A DNA stretch of 64,000 bases, from assembly GCA_025617745.1 (NCBI GenBank), contig CM046857.1, positions 21,461,081 to 21,525,080 of the forward strand. Direction: 5' to 3'. Below are positions 47,504 to 57,164 of this stretch, in pieces. Position numbers and translations under genes: made by a program. Below the pieces are notes generated by a model. It saw only the letters and a list, made by a program, of their open reading frames with translations, searched no databases and was not told where the DNA came from. The number at the start of each line of letters is the position of its first letter. Within the stretch, counting starts at the first letter, position 1. The DNA is from Heliocidaris erythrogramma (lineage: Eukaryota; Echinodermata; Echinoidea; Camarodonta; Echinometridae).

Positions 47504-50500
47504 AAAGCACCTGGGAATGCCGGTTTCTGACAAAACCTGGTCAGAAGACGCCTCCAAGGAGCTGGGAGAGGTTTTCACTGCAGGGGATCCAGTAGTGGGG
47601 GCATTTTCCCAGTATATAGCGGAAGTCACCACTTCCGAACTTCCAACCAGTCCAAGGGAGACCATTTCTTTGGATCCGATGCCGGATATTGCCTCGAGTC
47701 CGGAACCGGAATCCGATGAGATAGAAGAAGTGGTAGTTTGCCGACTTCAGTCTTCTTCTTCGCTCAGTGTCCCTATAGTTATAGGGGGTCACCCCCTTAG
47801 AGCAATAGTGGATACGGCGGCTGAAGTCTCTATCATCTCCGATCGGGTGCTGCAACACCTGAAACCGCAGCCGAAAGAGCTCCGGAATGCCATATTACAT
47901 GCGGCGGGTAGAGACATGAGCATGAAGGGGACAATAGTGGGGCCGGTGAGTATTCAGTTGGGGGAACAAACGTTCTCTGAGCGGCTGTATGTTGCACCTA
48001 TCACAGATGATATGCTACTGGGAATGGATTTTCTCGGGAAACATAGGGCAATTATACATTTGTTTCACCCGAAGCTGGTGCTAGGGGGAGAAGAGATTCC
48101 CATGCTACATGGGGATAATCCCAGGCAGATGGGTGTAGCAAGGGTCCATGTCCGCAAGAGAATTGTAGTCCCACCTAATACAGTTAAGAGGATAACCGGG
48201 GTCCTAGACCAACGGTTAGGGGACTATGTGTTCGAGCCACTGTCGGGTCACTCATTCCTCTTGATTCCTTGTTCCGTGCACGGGGCGGGGAACGAGATGG
48301 AGGTATATGTGGTTAACCCCACGGACCGGCACCGGAAAATTACCTGTGCGGACGTCCTTGGGGAGGCACATGAACTCCAGGCCGAGGTCTCTCAGGTGGC
48401 TTCCTCTGTAAGCTTTGACGGGGAGATCTCCCAAGTCAAAACAGGGGGGACCGAGGGGTTCCCACCCCACCTAGCCGAACTGTTCAAGCAGTCCTCAACC
48501 CTTTTATCGGAGGAAGGGCGGGACAAACTCCGGGATTTATTAATTCGTTTTTCCGGGGTTTTCGCCCAAGACGAATTCGATTTAGGGAAATTTGAGGGTG
48601 TTGAACATTCCATCGATACCGAAAATGCAGCCCCGGTTAAACAGAAAATGAGGCGTACTCCGCTGAATTTTGCCGGGGAAGAAAAGGCGCATCTGGACAA
48701 GATGACTAGGGCAGGGATAATCCAACCTTCCCAGTCCGAGTGGGCCTCGGCCCCGGTCTTAGTCCGGAAGCGTGACGGGGGTGTCCGGTGGTGTATAGAT
48801 TACCGGGCACTAAATGCGGTAACTCGGAAAGATGTTTACCCGCTACCGAATATCGAGGAATGTTTGGACACGCTAGTTGGTAACGCTTGGTTCTCTAAGC
48901 TGGATGCGAATTCGGCTTACTACCAAGTAAAAATAAAAGCGGGAGACAGGAAGAAAACCGCTTTTACCACAAAGTACGGGCTCTATGAGTTTGTGCGGAT
49001 GGGATTTGGTCTGTGTAATGCGCCAGCGACTTTTTCGCGGGCGATGGACCTAATCCTAAGGGGAATAAATTGGCAGACTGTCCTGGCCTTCCTGGATGAT
49101 GTTGTTGTCTTGGGAAAGTCGGTGGAAGACCACCTAGCCAATCTGGAGGAAGTCCTGGGAAGGTTCGCTAAATTTGGGCTTAAATTGAAGCCTAAAAAGT
49201 GCGTTCTATTCCAGGAAAAGGTGGAGTTCTTGGGGAGGGAGGTGAGCGCTAACCGGGTTCAGCTCCGGGAGGAGCATATCCGGGCGGTCCGCCAGTGGCC
49301 CACTCCAAGAACTACAAGGCAAGTCGAACAATTCCTGGGCCTGGCCAACTATCACCGGGCGTTCATCAAGGGCTTTGCTGCTACTGCAGTTCCCCTCTAC
49401 CGGATCACTGGGAAACAGCAGTTTCAATGGGGAATAGAACAACAGCAAGCCTTTGAAGGAATTAAAGACAGTCTCACGGAGGCACCGGTACTCATTATGC
49501 CTAACGGCCGGGATTTATTTATTCTGGACACTGATGCTTCTAATGAGGCCATCGGGGCAGAACTCCTTCAGATACAAGAAGGGGAAGAGAGGGTGGTGTC
49601 CTATGGCAGTTGTGCGCTCACCGCAGAACAACGGCGGTACTGCGTAACTCGGCGAGAACTGCTGGCGGTGGTTAAATTCACTCGGCAGTACCGCCATTAT
49701 CTGCTAGGGAAGCCGTTTGTGGTCCGCACGGATCACAGTAGCCTCACATGGCTTCTCCATTTTAAGTACCCCCAGGGGCAACTAGCCCGCTGGATGGAGG
49801 AGCTCAGTCAGTATGACCTGCGCCTGGAACATCGTCCGGGCAAGAAGCATGCCAATGCTGATGCTCTGTCTAGAGTCCCACTAGCAGAGCCGCTTTGTGA
49901 AGAGTACCGGTTGGGTTTTAGTTTAGAACACCTGCCGTGCGGAGGGTGCGGATACTGTTCCAAGGCTCACAAGAACTGGGCCACTTTCGGCGATGTGGTC
50001 GATAATGTGGTTCCCCTTGCTGGCCGGGCCGCAAGGGTGAAGGCCATGTTTGAGTCAGGGCTAGAGAAGAGTTTTGGAGCGACTCATGTGGTAGTCTGCA
50101 CTTCGTCGGCGGGGGCCGGAGCTGTGGTGGGGGAACCCATAGTAAGAACAGCAAGGCTCCGACCTGTGGAAGTCGCGGAGGAGGAACCCTTGCCTGCAGA
50201 TAGGATGCGGGCTGAACAAGAAAAGGATCCTGCTCTGGTGGCTTTGGGGAAATGGCTCGATGATCGGCAGGAACCGGATGAGGCCACTATAATGCTGTGG
50301 GGTCCGGAGGAGAAATTTCTCTGGATTAACAGGGCCCAGTTCCTGCGGGTAGAACGAGTCATATGCAAAAACGAGGAGGACCAGGGCGCACGGCTGTTGG
50401 TGCCCAGGTCATTGAGGGAGGAAGTCATGCGTGCAAGTCATGACATTCCGGCCGCAGGTCATCCCGGCAGGGATCGGACCAAGTCCTACATTCGGGCCAA

Positions 50501-50699
50501 GTACTTCTGGTACAAAATGGGCAAGGATGTGGCGGATTATGTCCGAACTTGCCCGACCTGCAATAGGAACAAGAAGGCCACCAGGTACGGTAAAAGTCCC
50601 ATGCGGAATTATCACGCAGGGGCTCCCATGGAACGGGTTCACCTGGATTTTCTGGGGCCATTGCCTAAGTCGTCCCGGGAAATGAGCATATCCTCATGA
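47313..50699 (+). CDS. pol: pol: protease, reverse transcriptase, RNase H, integrase N-part
   Basis: This frame overlaps the gag end in a different phase; functional pol probably begins near 47480, implying recoding at the gag-pol border. Order: retropepsin ([11 protein letters not shown], with DTA in place of DTG), reverse transcriptase ([34 protein letters not shown], and the catalytic FLDD), RNase H ([26 protein letters not shown]), a spacer, then the integrase zinc-binding module ([10 protein letters not shown] ... CPTCNRN) and the first catalytic Asp ([10 protein letters not shown]). The frame ends prematurely at 50699 just after that Asp, where similarity jumps to the frame starting at 50696. 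The products would make and integrate the element's cDNA. Confidence 0.93.
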   Translation: MPAGGTDISGRIAPQPRETKGTCGFPLSTVLRRKTPAGRRQGPASARPERGQLRTGLPGNQAAEKHLGMPVSDKTWSEDASKELGEVFTAGDPVVGAFSQYIAEVTTSELPTSPRETISLDPMPDIASSPEPESDEIEEVVVCRLQSSSSLSVPIVIGGHPLRAIVDTAAEVSIISDRVLQHLKPQPKELRNAILHAAGRDMSMKGTIVGPVSIQLGEQTFSERLYVAPITDDMLLGMDFLGKHRAIIHLFHPKLVLGGEEIPMLHGDNPRQMGVARVHVRKRIVVPPNTVKRITGVLDQRLGDYVFEPLSGHSFLLIPCSVHGAGNEMEVYVVNPTDRHRKITCADVLGEAHELQAEVSQVASSVSFDGEISQVKTGGTEGFPPHLAELFKQSSTLLSEEGRDKLRDLLIRFSGVFAQDEFDLGKFEGVEHSIDTENAAPVKQKMRRTPLNFAGEEKAHLDKMTRAGIIQPSQSEWASAPVLVRKRDGGVRWCIDYRALNAVTRKDVYPLPNIEECLDTLVGNAWFSKLDANSAYYQVKIKAGDRKKTAFTTKYGLYEFVRMGFGLCNAPATFSRAMDLILRGINWQTVLAFLDDVVVLGKSVEDHLANLEEVLGRFAKFGLKLKPKKCVLFQEKVEFLGREVSANRVQLREEHIRAVRQWPTPRTTRQVEQFLGLANYHRAFIKGFAATAVPLYRITGKQQFQWGIEQQQAFEGIKDSLTEAPVLIMPNGRDLFILDTDASNEAIGAELLQIQEGEERVVSYGSCALTAEQRRYCVTRRELLAVVKFTRQYRHYLLGKPFVVRTDHSSLTWLLHFKYPQGQLARWMEELSQYDLRLEHRPGKKHANADALSRVPLAEPLCEEYRLGFSLEHLPCGGCGYCSKAHKNWATFGDVVDNVVPLAGRAARVKAMFESGLEKSFGATHVVVCTSSAGAGAVVGEPIVRTARLRPVEVAEEEPLPADRMRAEQEKDPALVALGKWLDDRQEPDEATIMLWGPEEKFLWINRAQFLRVERVICKNEEDQGARLLVPRSLREEVMRASHDIPAAGHPGRDRTKSYIRAKYFWYKMGKDVADYVRTCPTCNRNKKATRYGKSPMRNYHAGAPMERVHLDFLGPLPKSSREMSISS

Positions 50700-51676
50700 T
50701 GGTGGACCAGTTCACTAAGTGGGTCGAGTGCGTCCCATTGCCATCTCAGACAGCGGAGGAAACTGCCCGTGCTGCGGTGGGGGAATTCTTCTGCCGTTTC
50801 GGGTATCCGTTCGCTGTTTTTACGGACCAGGGGAGAAATTTCGAGAGCAGACTTTTCAAAGGTATCTGCAAGGTTCTCCTGATCCACAAGGCCAAGACGA
50901 CGCCATACCGACCTTCGGGTAATGGCCAGGTGGAAAGGTACAATCGTACCTTGATGGATGCTGTCCGGTGCTATATCGGGCGGACCCAGAATAAGTGGGA
51001 CGAGTACCTGCCTCAGATCGCTGGAGCGCTAAGGGCTACGGTTAACCGTAGTACCGGATATACTGCTAACCGGCTGATGCTAGGGCGGGAGGTGAATCAG
51101 CCAGCCCATCTTATGTATCCTCTACCCGGGGACAGTGTGACTTGGGACCAGGAGGAATACTTGGGCAGGCTAATGAAAGCAACCCAGGCTGCTCATGAGA
51201 CGGCCCGGGCTAATCTGAGGAACGCTCAGATGCGTATGAAGCGGGACTACGATGTACATTCTTTCCGGAGGCAGTTCCAGGAGGGTGACCCGGTTTATGT
51301 CCTTGACACTGCGACTGTCAAGGGCAAATGTAAGAAACTGAGCAGCCCCTGGAAGGGTCCCGGGAAGGTAGTCAAAAGGTTAACCCCCGATCTGTATCGG
51401 GTGGAGCTCCGGAAGTCGGTTTCCACCGTACACCAGGATCGGCTAAAACCGTGCCGGGACCGAGAGTTGCCGGAGTGGTGCCGAGAGGGGAGGCGAGCCG
51501 ACCCGGAAGCTGTGTATTGCTTATGTCGCAAACCATATGACGAGACCCGCTTCATGATCGGCTGCGACGGCTGTGATGATTGGTTTCATGGGGACTGCGT
51601 GGGGGTAACCCCTAGCGAGAGTACCCATATAGATAAATATTATTGTCCTCTGTGTGTGGGGCAGGAAAGGAAGTAA
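50696..51676 (+). CDS. Integrase core, GPY/F-like module and PHD finger
   Basis: This is the continuation of pol after a frame change. It carries the rest of the integrase core (second Asp in [10 protein letters not shown], catalytic Glu in [12 protein letters not shown]). A GPY/F-like C-terminal module follows ([10 protein letters not shown] ... LYRVEL ... VHQDRLKPC), and last a PHD finger (51512-51660). The finger has C4HC3 spacing: [32 protein letters not shown]. It resembles H3K4me3-reading fingers such as that of BPTF: aromatic-cage positions hold Tyr, Tyr, Met and Trp. In chromoviruses a chromodomain occupies this position, so a role in directing integration to marked chromatin is inferred. 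Confidence 0.9.
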   Translation: MMVDQFTKWVECVPLPSQTAEETARAAVGEFFCRFGYPFAVFTDQGRNFESRLFKGICKVLLIHKAKTTPYRPSGNGQVERYNRTLMDAVRCYIGRTQNKWDEYLPQIAGALRATVNRSTGYTANRLMLGREVNQPAHLMYPLPGDSVTWDQEEYLGRLMKATQAAHETARANLRNAQMRMKRDYDVHSFRRQFQEGDPVYVLDTATVKGKCKKLSSPWKGPGKVVKRLTPDLYRVELRKSVSTVHQDRLKPCRDRELPEWCREGRRADPEAVYCLCRKPYDETRFMIGCDGCDDWFHGDCVGVTPSESTHIDKYYCPLCVGQERK

Positions 51677-52427
51677 GTTTAGGTTTCCGTTCATGTGTGC
51701 GGGGACTAATTATGTTTTCCTTTTCTCTTCAACGCCCTGGTGAAGTCCTTCACCAAGGACCAGTTGATTGCTCTCCGCAGGGTCCGTCTGGATCGTTTGC
51801 TAGAGGAAACTAGGGTTAACGCCCTGGCGCTCTACGGCCCATAGGTTCAGAAAACCGCGGGAAATCCATTCCCGTGTTCCTGTGTTCGTGATGAACTAAT
51901 TGGTGGGAACTTTTGAGTTTCGATCATACTACTTTTTGCTATATTAGCAAATGTATAAATGTGTTTTCTATATTTTGGGTTTTTTCTAAATGCCCGTTGG
52001 CATATATTATGATTGTTCCAGGGAGACTTTTTTCCAAATGGCTCGCTCTGAGTAATGGCGGCACTGACGCCTCCTTCCCGCGCCGGAGTGACCTAGGTGA
52101 GTTTCCGGTTCTCCGGTCACTCTCCGAAAAACTCAAGAAATGTACCTCTTGGGTAGGTAAGATGGTGCCGTAGTCCGGAAGGACAAGTGGACAGCTCACC
52201 GCTATGAGAGCGTGCATTATTCTGGGTAGGGAATCTCCTCTGGCATATGTTTCTAGTTTTTTGGAGCGTTGGGTTTATTGGAAAAAAAAAAAAAAAAATT
52301 TGTGTTCTGGTGCTATATTGCTCGTAGTTCTGGGGCAAGGAGAGAGAATTTTTTTTCCTTTTCATTCGGGTGGGATTTTCCCGGGCCCATTTTGGTTATG
52401 GGCCGGGTTTTTCAAAACAGGGGGGAA
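51677..52427 (+). other. Retrotransposon 3' noncoding part and polypurine tract
   Basis: No envelope-like frame is present. A perfect hairpin TGGTGAAG/CTTCACCA lies at 51738-51755. The last bases before the 3' LTR, AAAACAGGGGGGAA, are a purine tract fit for plus-strand priming. Confidence 0.75.
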
Positions 52428-52645
52428 TGTAGTAGGAATTACCCCACCCCCTATAGGGCTTTACCCATTAGAGGGCGCCGTACACCTTTGGGCACGAGAC
52501 TGTGTGGAAATTATGCTGAACCGAACAAGACTGACCGAACTGGAAACTACAGAACCTTTAGTCTCGGTAAGTTCGGCGCTTTTCACCATTTACAGTAAGT
52601 TAAGTATTTACTCGTGTAGTTGAGGTCCTTAAGACCAAACCTACA
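52428..52645 (+). repeat. 3' long terminal repeat
   Basis: Same sequence as the 5' repeat apart from one fewer C near the start. It ends CTACA, followed by TTAATTTCCCCC. The left flank ends TTATTTT, and the unoccupied relative reads TTATTTTCCCCCC, so the target duplication is a short T-rich stretch whose exact length (about 4-5 bp) cannot be fixed. Confidence 0.95.
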
Positions 52646-52722
52646 TTAATTTCCCCCATACCTTTACTATACGCGACAGAAAATACAAACTATTTTTGCA
52701 TTTTGTATTCGTAGTGGTCAAT

Positions 52723-52818
52723 ATGACCACTATTCGTGGTGTGGTCAGCGACTCGCTACTGACGTGCAACTTTCATGCTTCAAATGATCAGATTCGTGTA
52801 CCAGACGAGGGATTTGTG
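52723..52818 (+). CDS. Possible first coding exon, unknown gene
   Basis: An ATG opens 32 codons (MTTIRGVVSDSLLTCNF ...) ending exactly at GTG followed by GTAAGA, a good donor site. CCATAC/ACGCGAC sequence upstream is shared with repeats, so this may belong to a duplicated segment. No downstream exon in phase was found, and the peptide is not recognised. It does not join the CCDC33-like gene in an obvious way, because that gene's first visible exon has an in-frame stop before its ATG. Confidence 0.3.
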
Positions 52819-53529
52819 GTAAGAAATTTATTCAAGCCTAGGGCTAGGCCTATTATATTACCGTTGTTCTCCTTCTGAGTTGTTTATTTTAATAAAATAG
52901 TGAATTATTATTGAAAAATGAAAAATTCGTTTCTAGTCCTTAGTCCCTGGTACAGAGTGAGAGACGAACTTCAGTCTATGTAAGGAGGTGTAGTTAAGCA
53001 AGACGTAGTCCAGTGGAACACCCGACGAACAGAGACTGAAGCTTTCGGTCTACGCGATACTATGACGACAACAATACCGATTACCGTACTATTAATATTA
53101 TAGATGTCACCTTAAATGCTTAATATTGTAAGTGTAGGCCTTACGACTTTGTCTTTCATATGATGCCGAATTTTTAAAGCATGGAGAATGATATAACTGT
53201 CCTAACCAAATGCAATGTTACGTTGTAAAAAATATAAATTAACTTGCTCTGTTGTACGGTGTGCTCATAAATGACGATTGATCCTGGTCCCATCTGTTGA
53301 ATTTATTGTGTGTGTGGTCAAAATATTACTTCTTCTTCTTCTTCCGTTACAGTACAGTCCACCATCAGGTGTATTGTCGTACTGTTGAGGTGCAGTGCAC
53401 CAGATCGACGTGGGATACCTAGGGAAGATACTGAACGCAGGCACTACGCCTCTATATTCAGTTCCAAGCACTCATACTCATAGCTACATTCCTATACTTC
53501 GTGTGTATAATCACATGATTCATAGGTAC

Positions 53530-54245
53530 ACGCTTACTGCGGCAGCCCGAACACGTAGTGTTCGGGCTGCGCTTCGCAGTCCTTTGATCGCATGGATGTC
53601 ACATAATTACAAGGTCGTTTGTCAAAATGATAGCCATGAAACATGAAATCAGTTGATTTTAGGCTATTTTAGGTACTTACAATACTTAACGATTGACTGT
53701 CGTCTTTCTTTTCAATGAGGATGATACAAAAAAGGCATATTTATCTCCAAGAGCCTGTAGTAAAAACTTCCGAAGGTCGGTGTTTTGCTTGCAATGCGCA
53801 TGCGTCAGCAGCTCCAATTATAATACAGACAAGAAGGGAGGATTATGAATATTCATTAAGACGAGCTTGAGCGAGAGCGCTAGATCTATACGCTAGCGAT
53901 CGGCGGATTACAGTGGGTATATGAATATTCATTATCCCATTGACGAAAACTATGCCGTCATTGTAATAAACATTCATAGGCGCATGCGCAAGTGCCTATT
54001 TTCAATTTGGCTTTAACAACATGGCGAATGGGACTGGTTTCGAAAATTGAGAGTAAAAAGTGACATTCATCGATTCTACACATTTTTTAGGAAAAGCTGA
54101 TTTGCGTAAAGTCTGTTTAGGTAAGTGGCATCGTATATATGATACTTTAATTAAAAAATAATAATTACATGGCCATTTTTTAAATGGTCATTTGAACATT
54201 GGTAAATTGTGAGACCCACCGAATCGTACTGGTTTCACTCAGGAC
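53530..54245 (+). repeat. Diverged duplicate of 37220-37640
   Basis: Shared blocks in the same order include CGGGCTGC, TTTAGGTACTTA, GTCGTCTTTCTTTTC, GACAAGAAGGGAGGATTA, AAAAGTGACATT and TTTAGGTAAGTGGCAT. The last block is a strong splice donor preserved in both copies while neighbouring sequence diverged. A noncoding first exon of a duplicated transcript is one explanation. ATGGCGAATGGGACTGG precedes it in this copy. Confidence 0.6.
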
Positions 54246-54436
54246 GCTGCCACTTCGTGGCAGCGTCCCGGGGCTAAGGTACACGCCATTGCCGACTGTG
54301 TAGTAACGCAGCCAACACACATCCCATACCTAAACTGCATCACTGTGCATTTTTGGCTATATTTAATTGAATATCATATATTGCAGTTTACTTAAATCCA
54401 AAGAATTGTATTGAATAATAGATGATTAAAACTTAC

Positions 54437-54588
54437 CAGGTTGTTTTGTGACCTTTGAAGAGGGTTTCCTGAAATTTTGGGTCCTTTTTGTCGATAACTG
54501 CTATCGAGACTGTCCCGTCAGCATCCAGTTTGTATTTTTCACGATTATGATGAAGGTAGCCCTCAGTTCGTCGATCTCCTACGAAGAC
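54437..54588 (-). CDS. Unidentified exon, copy 1
   Basis: On the minus strand an open stretch runs from an acceptor-like TTTCAG to CCTG followed by GTAAGT. It encodes ...LHHNREKYKLDADGTVSIAV... and ends ...FQETLFKGHKTT. A second copy at 56705-56883 keeps the frame and donor and differs by a 27-base in-frame insertion. The family is not recognised. The acceptor side lies inside a palindrome, so this may be an exon captured by an inverted-repeat element rather than part of a working gene. Confidence 0.45.
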
Positions 54589-54718
54589 CTGAAAGGGCCA
54601 AACTGACGACGTAAAAAAATAAAAAATATTACGTACGTACGTAATAATTACTACGTACGTACGTAATATTTTTAATTTTTTTATGTCGTCAGTTTGGCCC
54701 TTTCAGGTCTTCGTAGAA
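54577..54718. repeat. Near-perfect palindrome, about 70 bp arms
   Basis: CTACGAAGACCTGAAAGGGCC at the left is exactly inverted at the right, and the arms meet in ACGTACGTACGTAATAATTA. Only a few bases near the centre break the symmetry. Partial copies occur at about 56402-56510 and 56876-56965. Confidence 0.85.
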
Positions 54719-55259
54719 TAGCTTGTGTGCGTAACATTCTGCGTACGTATCTACGGTGCGTAACCATGTAGAGCGGCCTCACTAGTGCGCAACATTATTG
54801 AGAGCAGTCGTGATCCGTATGGAGATGTGGGTAACAAGTACCAAAAAGAGGGCTGTAAATGTAAGTTTTTATAACTTTCTACATTTTGTATCTTAACGAA
54901 CTGATAACTTAAAATCTAAAGAATGATACTTAAGTATCAGTTTGCCCACAAAAACATCAATGAATTTTGCAATTTCCACTTTTTTTTAAATAATGATTTT
55001 ACAATATTCATCATATATAAATAATGAACTTTGCAGTTTCCATTATTTATAAATAATGATTTCACAAATTCATTATATATCAAATATTATGGAAATTGCA
55101 AAATTCATTATTTATAAAACATTGTATCCTTTATGTCATTTTATCGTATAATAATCGTAGAAAAGAGCTAAATAGTGAATTATATGTAAATAATTGAGCT
55201 AAATAATAAATTTACAAACGGCGCCTAATAGTTTTCATGATTTCGATTACGGCGATCGT

Positions 55260-55590
55260 GCCGCCATTTTGATCTGCATGACCTCGGAGGCATGGATACG
55301 CAAACGCTGGTGAGTTTTCTGAAATTTTTATCATCTTTTTATGGATATATTTCCCAAATTATACTCAATCAAAAAAAAATTGTAATTCCAAACATTTCCC
55401 TAGGAGGAAACGCTGTGGGGAAGGGCCTGTGGGTCGCGGAAATTATCAGAAAAGTGTGATTTCAGGGCATTTTTCATGTCGTACTACCCCGTGCGGAATC
55501 TGATTGCTGGGTAATAACGCCTAGCTTCGTGTGTAGAAGGCGTATAGCCATTTTTTTTTTTTCTACATTCACGAAGCTAATCCTGGCTAC
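55260..55590. mobile_element. Single-arm relative of the foldback element at 37652
   Basis: It matches the right arm of that element: GGCATGGATACGCAAACGCTG followed by GTGAGT, then GTTTCCTCCTAGGG-type sequence (here TTTCCCTAGGAGGAAACG), a T-run and CACGAAGCTAATCCTGGCTA. The opposite arm is missing. The GCCGCCATTTT upstream resembles promoter-proximal sequence of housekeeping genes. Confidence 0.7.
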
Positions 55591-55607
55591 CCACACCTCC
55601 ATACGGA

Positions 55608-56275
55608 TCACTCATAGCTACATTCCTATACTTCGTGTGTATAATGTAGGCAGTCATACACCTCATCTTTTTAAAACACCACTGCACAAAAGTCACCAAT
55701 ATTCACTCAAAATCGGCATTTAATTTTCAAAAACCGACCCCAAAATATCCAAGAAATACAATAAATTCAACTCACCAATGTTGGAAAAGATATTTACAAA
55801 AATGAAATCCGTAATTTACTGTTGATTCTCGCGAAACGAGCTATCGGAGTCATTGTGTACATTTCCTGGTCGCCGTGGGCGCTGACATCTCCCCAAAAGA
55901 GTTTTGTCCTCAAAAATTCGGTCCCTATGGCGTACACGGAAAAGTTCCGATTTTCTGTGTGCGCGATCGTAAAGATCGATGTGCCCTTGCGATCCAGAGT
56001 TTCTTCGTGGACAAAAATTATATTGGCCGATTTTAGTCTAAGACATCGGCAGTTTGTAAACAACACGCGATCGCGAAACAAATCGGCGGGGATTTCTCCG
56101 GTTTTGGACAAGATTTTGACTTTGGATTTTGCTGTAAATATCAAAAGTTCTTCCTAACGGCCATTTGAGGTAGGAGTGAGATTTTTAAGGGCTGAATTTG
56201 AAAGCAAGTATTTAAAATATTTATCTTATTTTCCCCCCCATACCTTTAGTACATGCGACAGAAAATACCAACTAT
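55608..56275. repeat. Uninterrupted copy of the retrotransposon target segment
   Basis: Collinear with 43640-44213 joined to about 52654-52690. At the junction it reads TTATCTTATTTTCCCCCCATACC with no insertion, so it shows the state before integration in the sister copy. Confidence 0.85.
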
Positions 56276-56514
56276 TTTACAGTAATGTACCCGTGAGTGA
56301 TACGGATGACGACTGCTCTCAATATGTTGCGCACTAGTGAGGCCGCTCTACATGGTTACGCACCGTAGATACGTACGCAGAATGTTACGCACACAAGCTA
56401 TTCTACGAAGACCTGGAAGGGCCAAACTGACGACGTAAAAAAATAAAAAATATTACGTACGTACGTAGTAATTACTACGTACGTACGTAATATTTTTTAT
56501 TTTTTTTCGTTACT

Positions 56515-56576
56515 ACACAGTCGGCAATGGCGTGTACCTATGAGTGGTACACGCCATTGCCGACTGTGTAGTAACG
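56515..56576. repeat. Perfect 30 bp palindrome with 7-base loop
   Basis: GTTACTACACAGTCGGCAATG and onward is exactly inverted after the spacer TATGAGT. One arm alone recurs at about 54278, where it begins the segment holding exon copy 1. This looks like the joined ends of two head-to-head repeat copies. Confidence 0.85.
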
Positions 56577-56704
56577 CAGCCAACACACATCCCATACCTA
56601 AACTGCATCACTGTGCATTTTTGGCTATATTTAATTGAAACTCATATATTGCAGTTTACTTAAATCCAAATACTTATGTTGAATAATAGATGATTAAAAC
56701 TTAC

Positions 56705-56883
56705 CAGGTTGTTTTGTGACCTTTGAAGAGGGTTTCCTGAAATTTTGGGTCCTTTTTGTCGATAACTGCTATCGAGACTGTCGCGTCAGCATCCAGTTTG
56801 TATTTTTCACGATTATGATGAAGGGAGCCCTCAGCTCTCGTAGTAGTACCAGCGCAATCGGTTCGTCGATCTCCTACGAAGAC
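56705..56883 (-). CDS. Unidentified exon, copy 2
   Basis: Same exon as at 54437-54588, with the same GTAAGT donor and acceptor-like CTTCCAG. It carries nine extra codons after GDRRT and a few substitutions (GSLHH for GYLHH, DADAT for DADGT). The indel keeps the reading frame, which suggests coding constraint before or since duplication. No adjoining exon was found. Confidence 0.45.
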
Positions 56884-57164
56884 CTGGAAGGGCCAAACTG
56901 ACGACGTAAAAAAATAAAAAATATTACGTACGTACGTAATAATTACTACGTACGTACGTAATATTTTTTTTATAATAGCCACAAAGCTAAAGATATGATT
57001 GATTAATGGGATTGGGAAAGGTGAACTAATTTCATGCTAATGAAAATTTGGGGGAAGATTGAAAGTAATAAACTGCTAAGCCAAAGCTTTTGATTTATTT
57101 CAACAGGACCTGCATAAAAAACCCAAAATGAACAGGAGCAGATGAAGAAGTTTGTAACTAAAAC

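Larger units (their letters stand above)
44214..52645 (+). mobile_element. Ty3/gypsy LTR retrotransposon with PHD finger
   Basis: An 8.4 kb element with direct LTRs of 219 and 218 bp, a 1.2 kb leader, gag, pol (protease, reverse transcriptase, RNase H, integrase) and a 0.75 kb 3' noncoding part ending in a purine-rich tract. Domain order, with integrase after RNase H, is that of Ty3/gypsy. There is no envelope-like frame. The two LTRs differ visibly by one base, so insertion was recent, yet the coding frames shift at two internal points (about 46840 and 50690), so this copy looks inactive unless those are sequencing errors. A related unoccupied target site is present at about 56230. Confidence 0.95.
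54600..56510. repeat. Large inverted repeat with duplicated core
   Basis: The sequence at about 54600-54835 (CGTAGAATAGCTTGTGTGCG, GTAACCATGTAGAGCGGCC, GCAACAT...GAGAGCAGTCGTGATCCGTATGG) recurs inverted at about 56292-56500. Between the arms lie AT-rich sequence, a single-arm relative of the foldback element (55260-55590) and the full copy of the segment that the retrotransposon interrupts at 44214. It appears to be built from nested insertions. Confidence 0.7.

Noticed and set aside
45680-50661. Antisense and alternate-frame open readings within the retrotransposon
   Set aside because: Shadows of the gag and pol coding frames caused by high GC content.
51677-52427. Possible envelope gene after integrase
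   Set aside because: No long frame, signal peptide or membrane segment in any frame.
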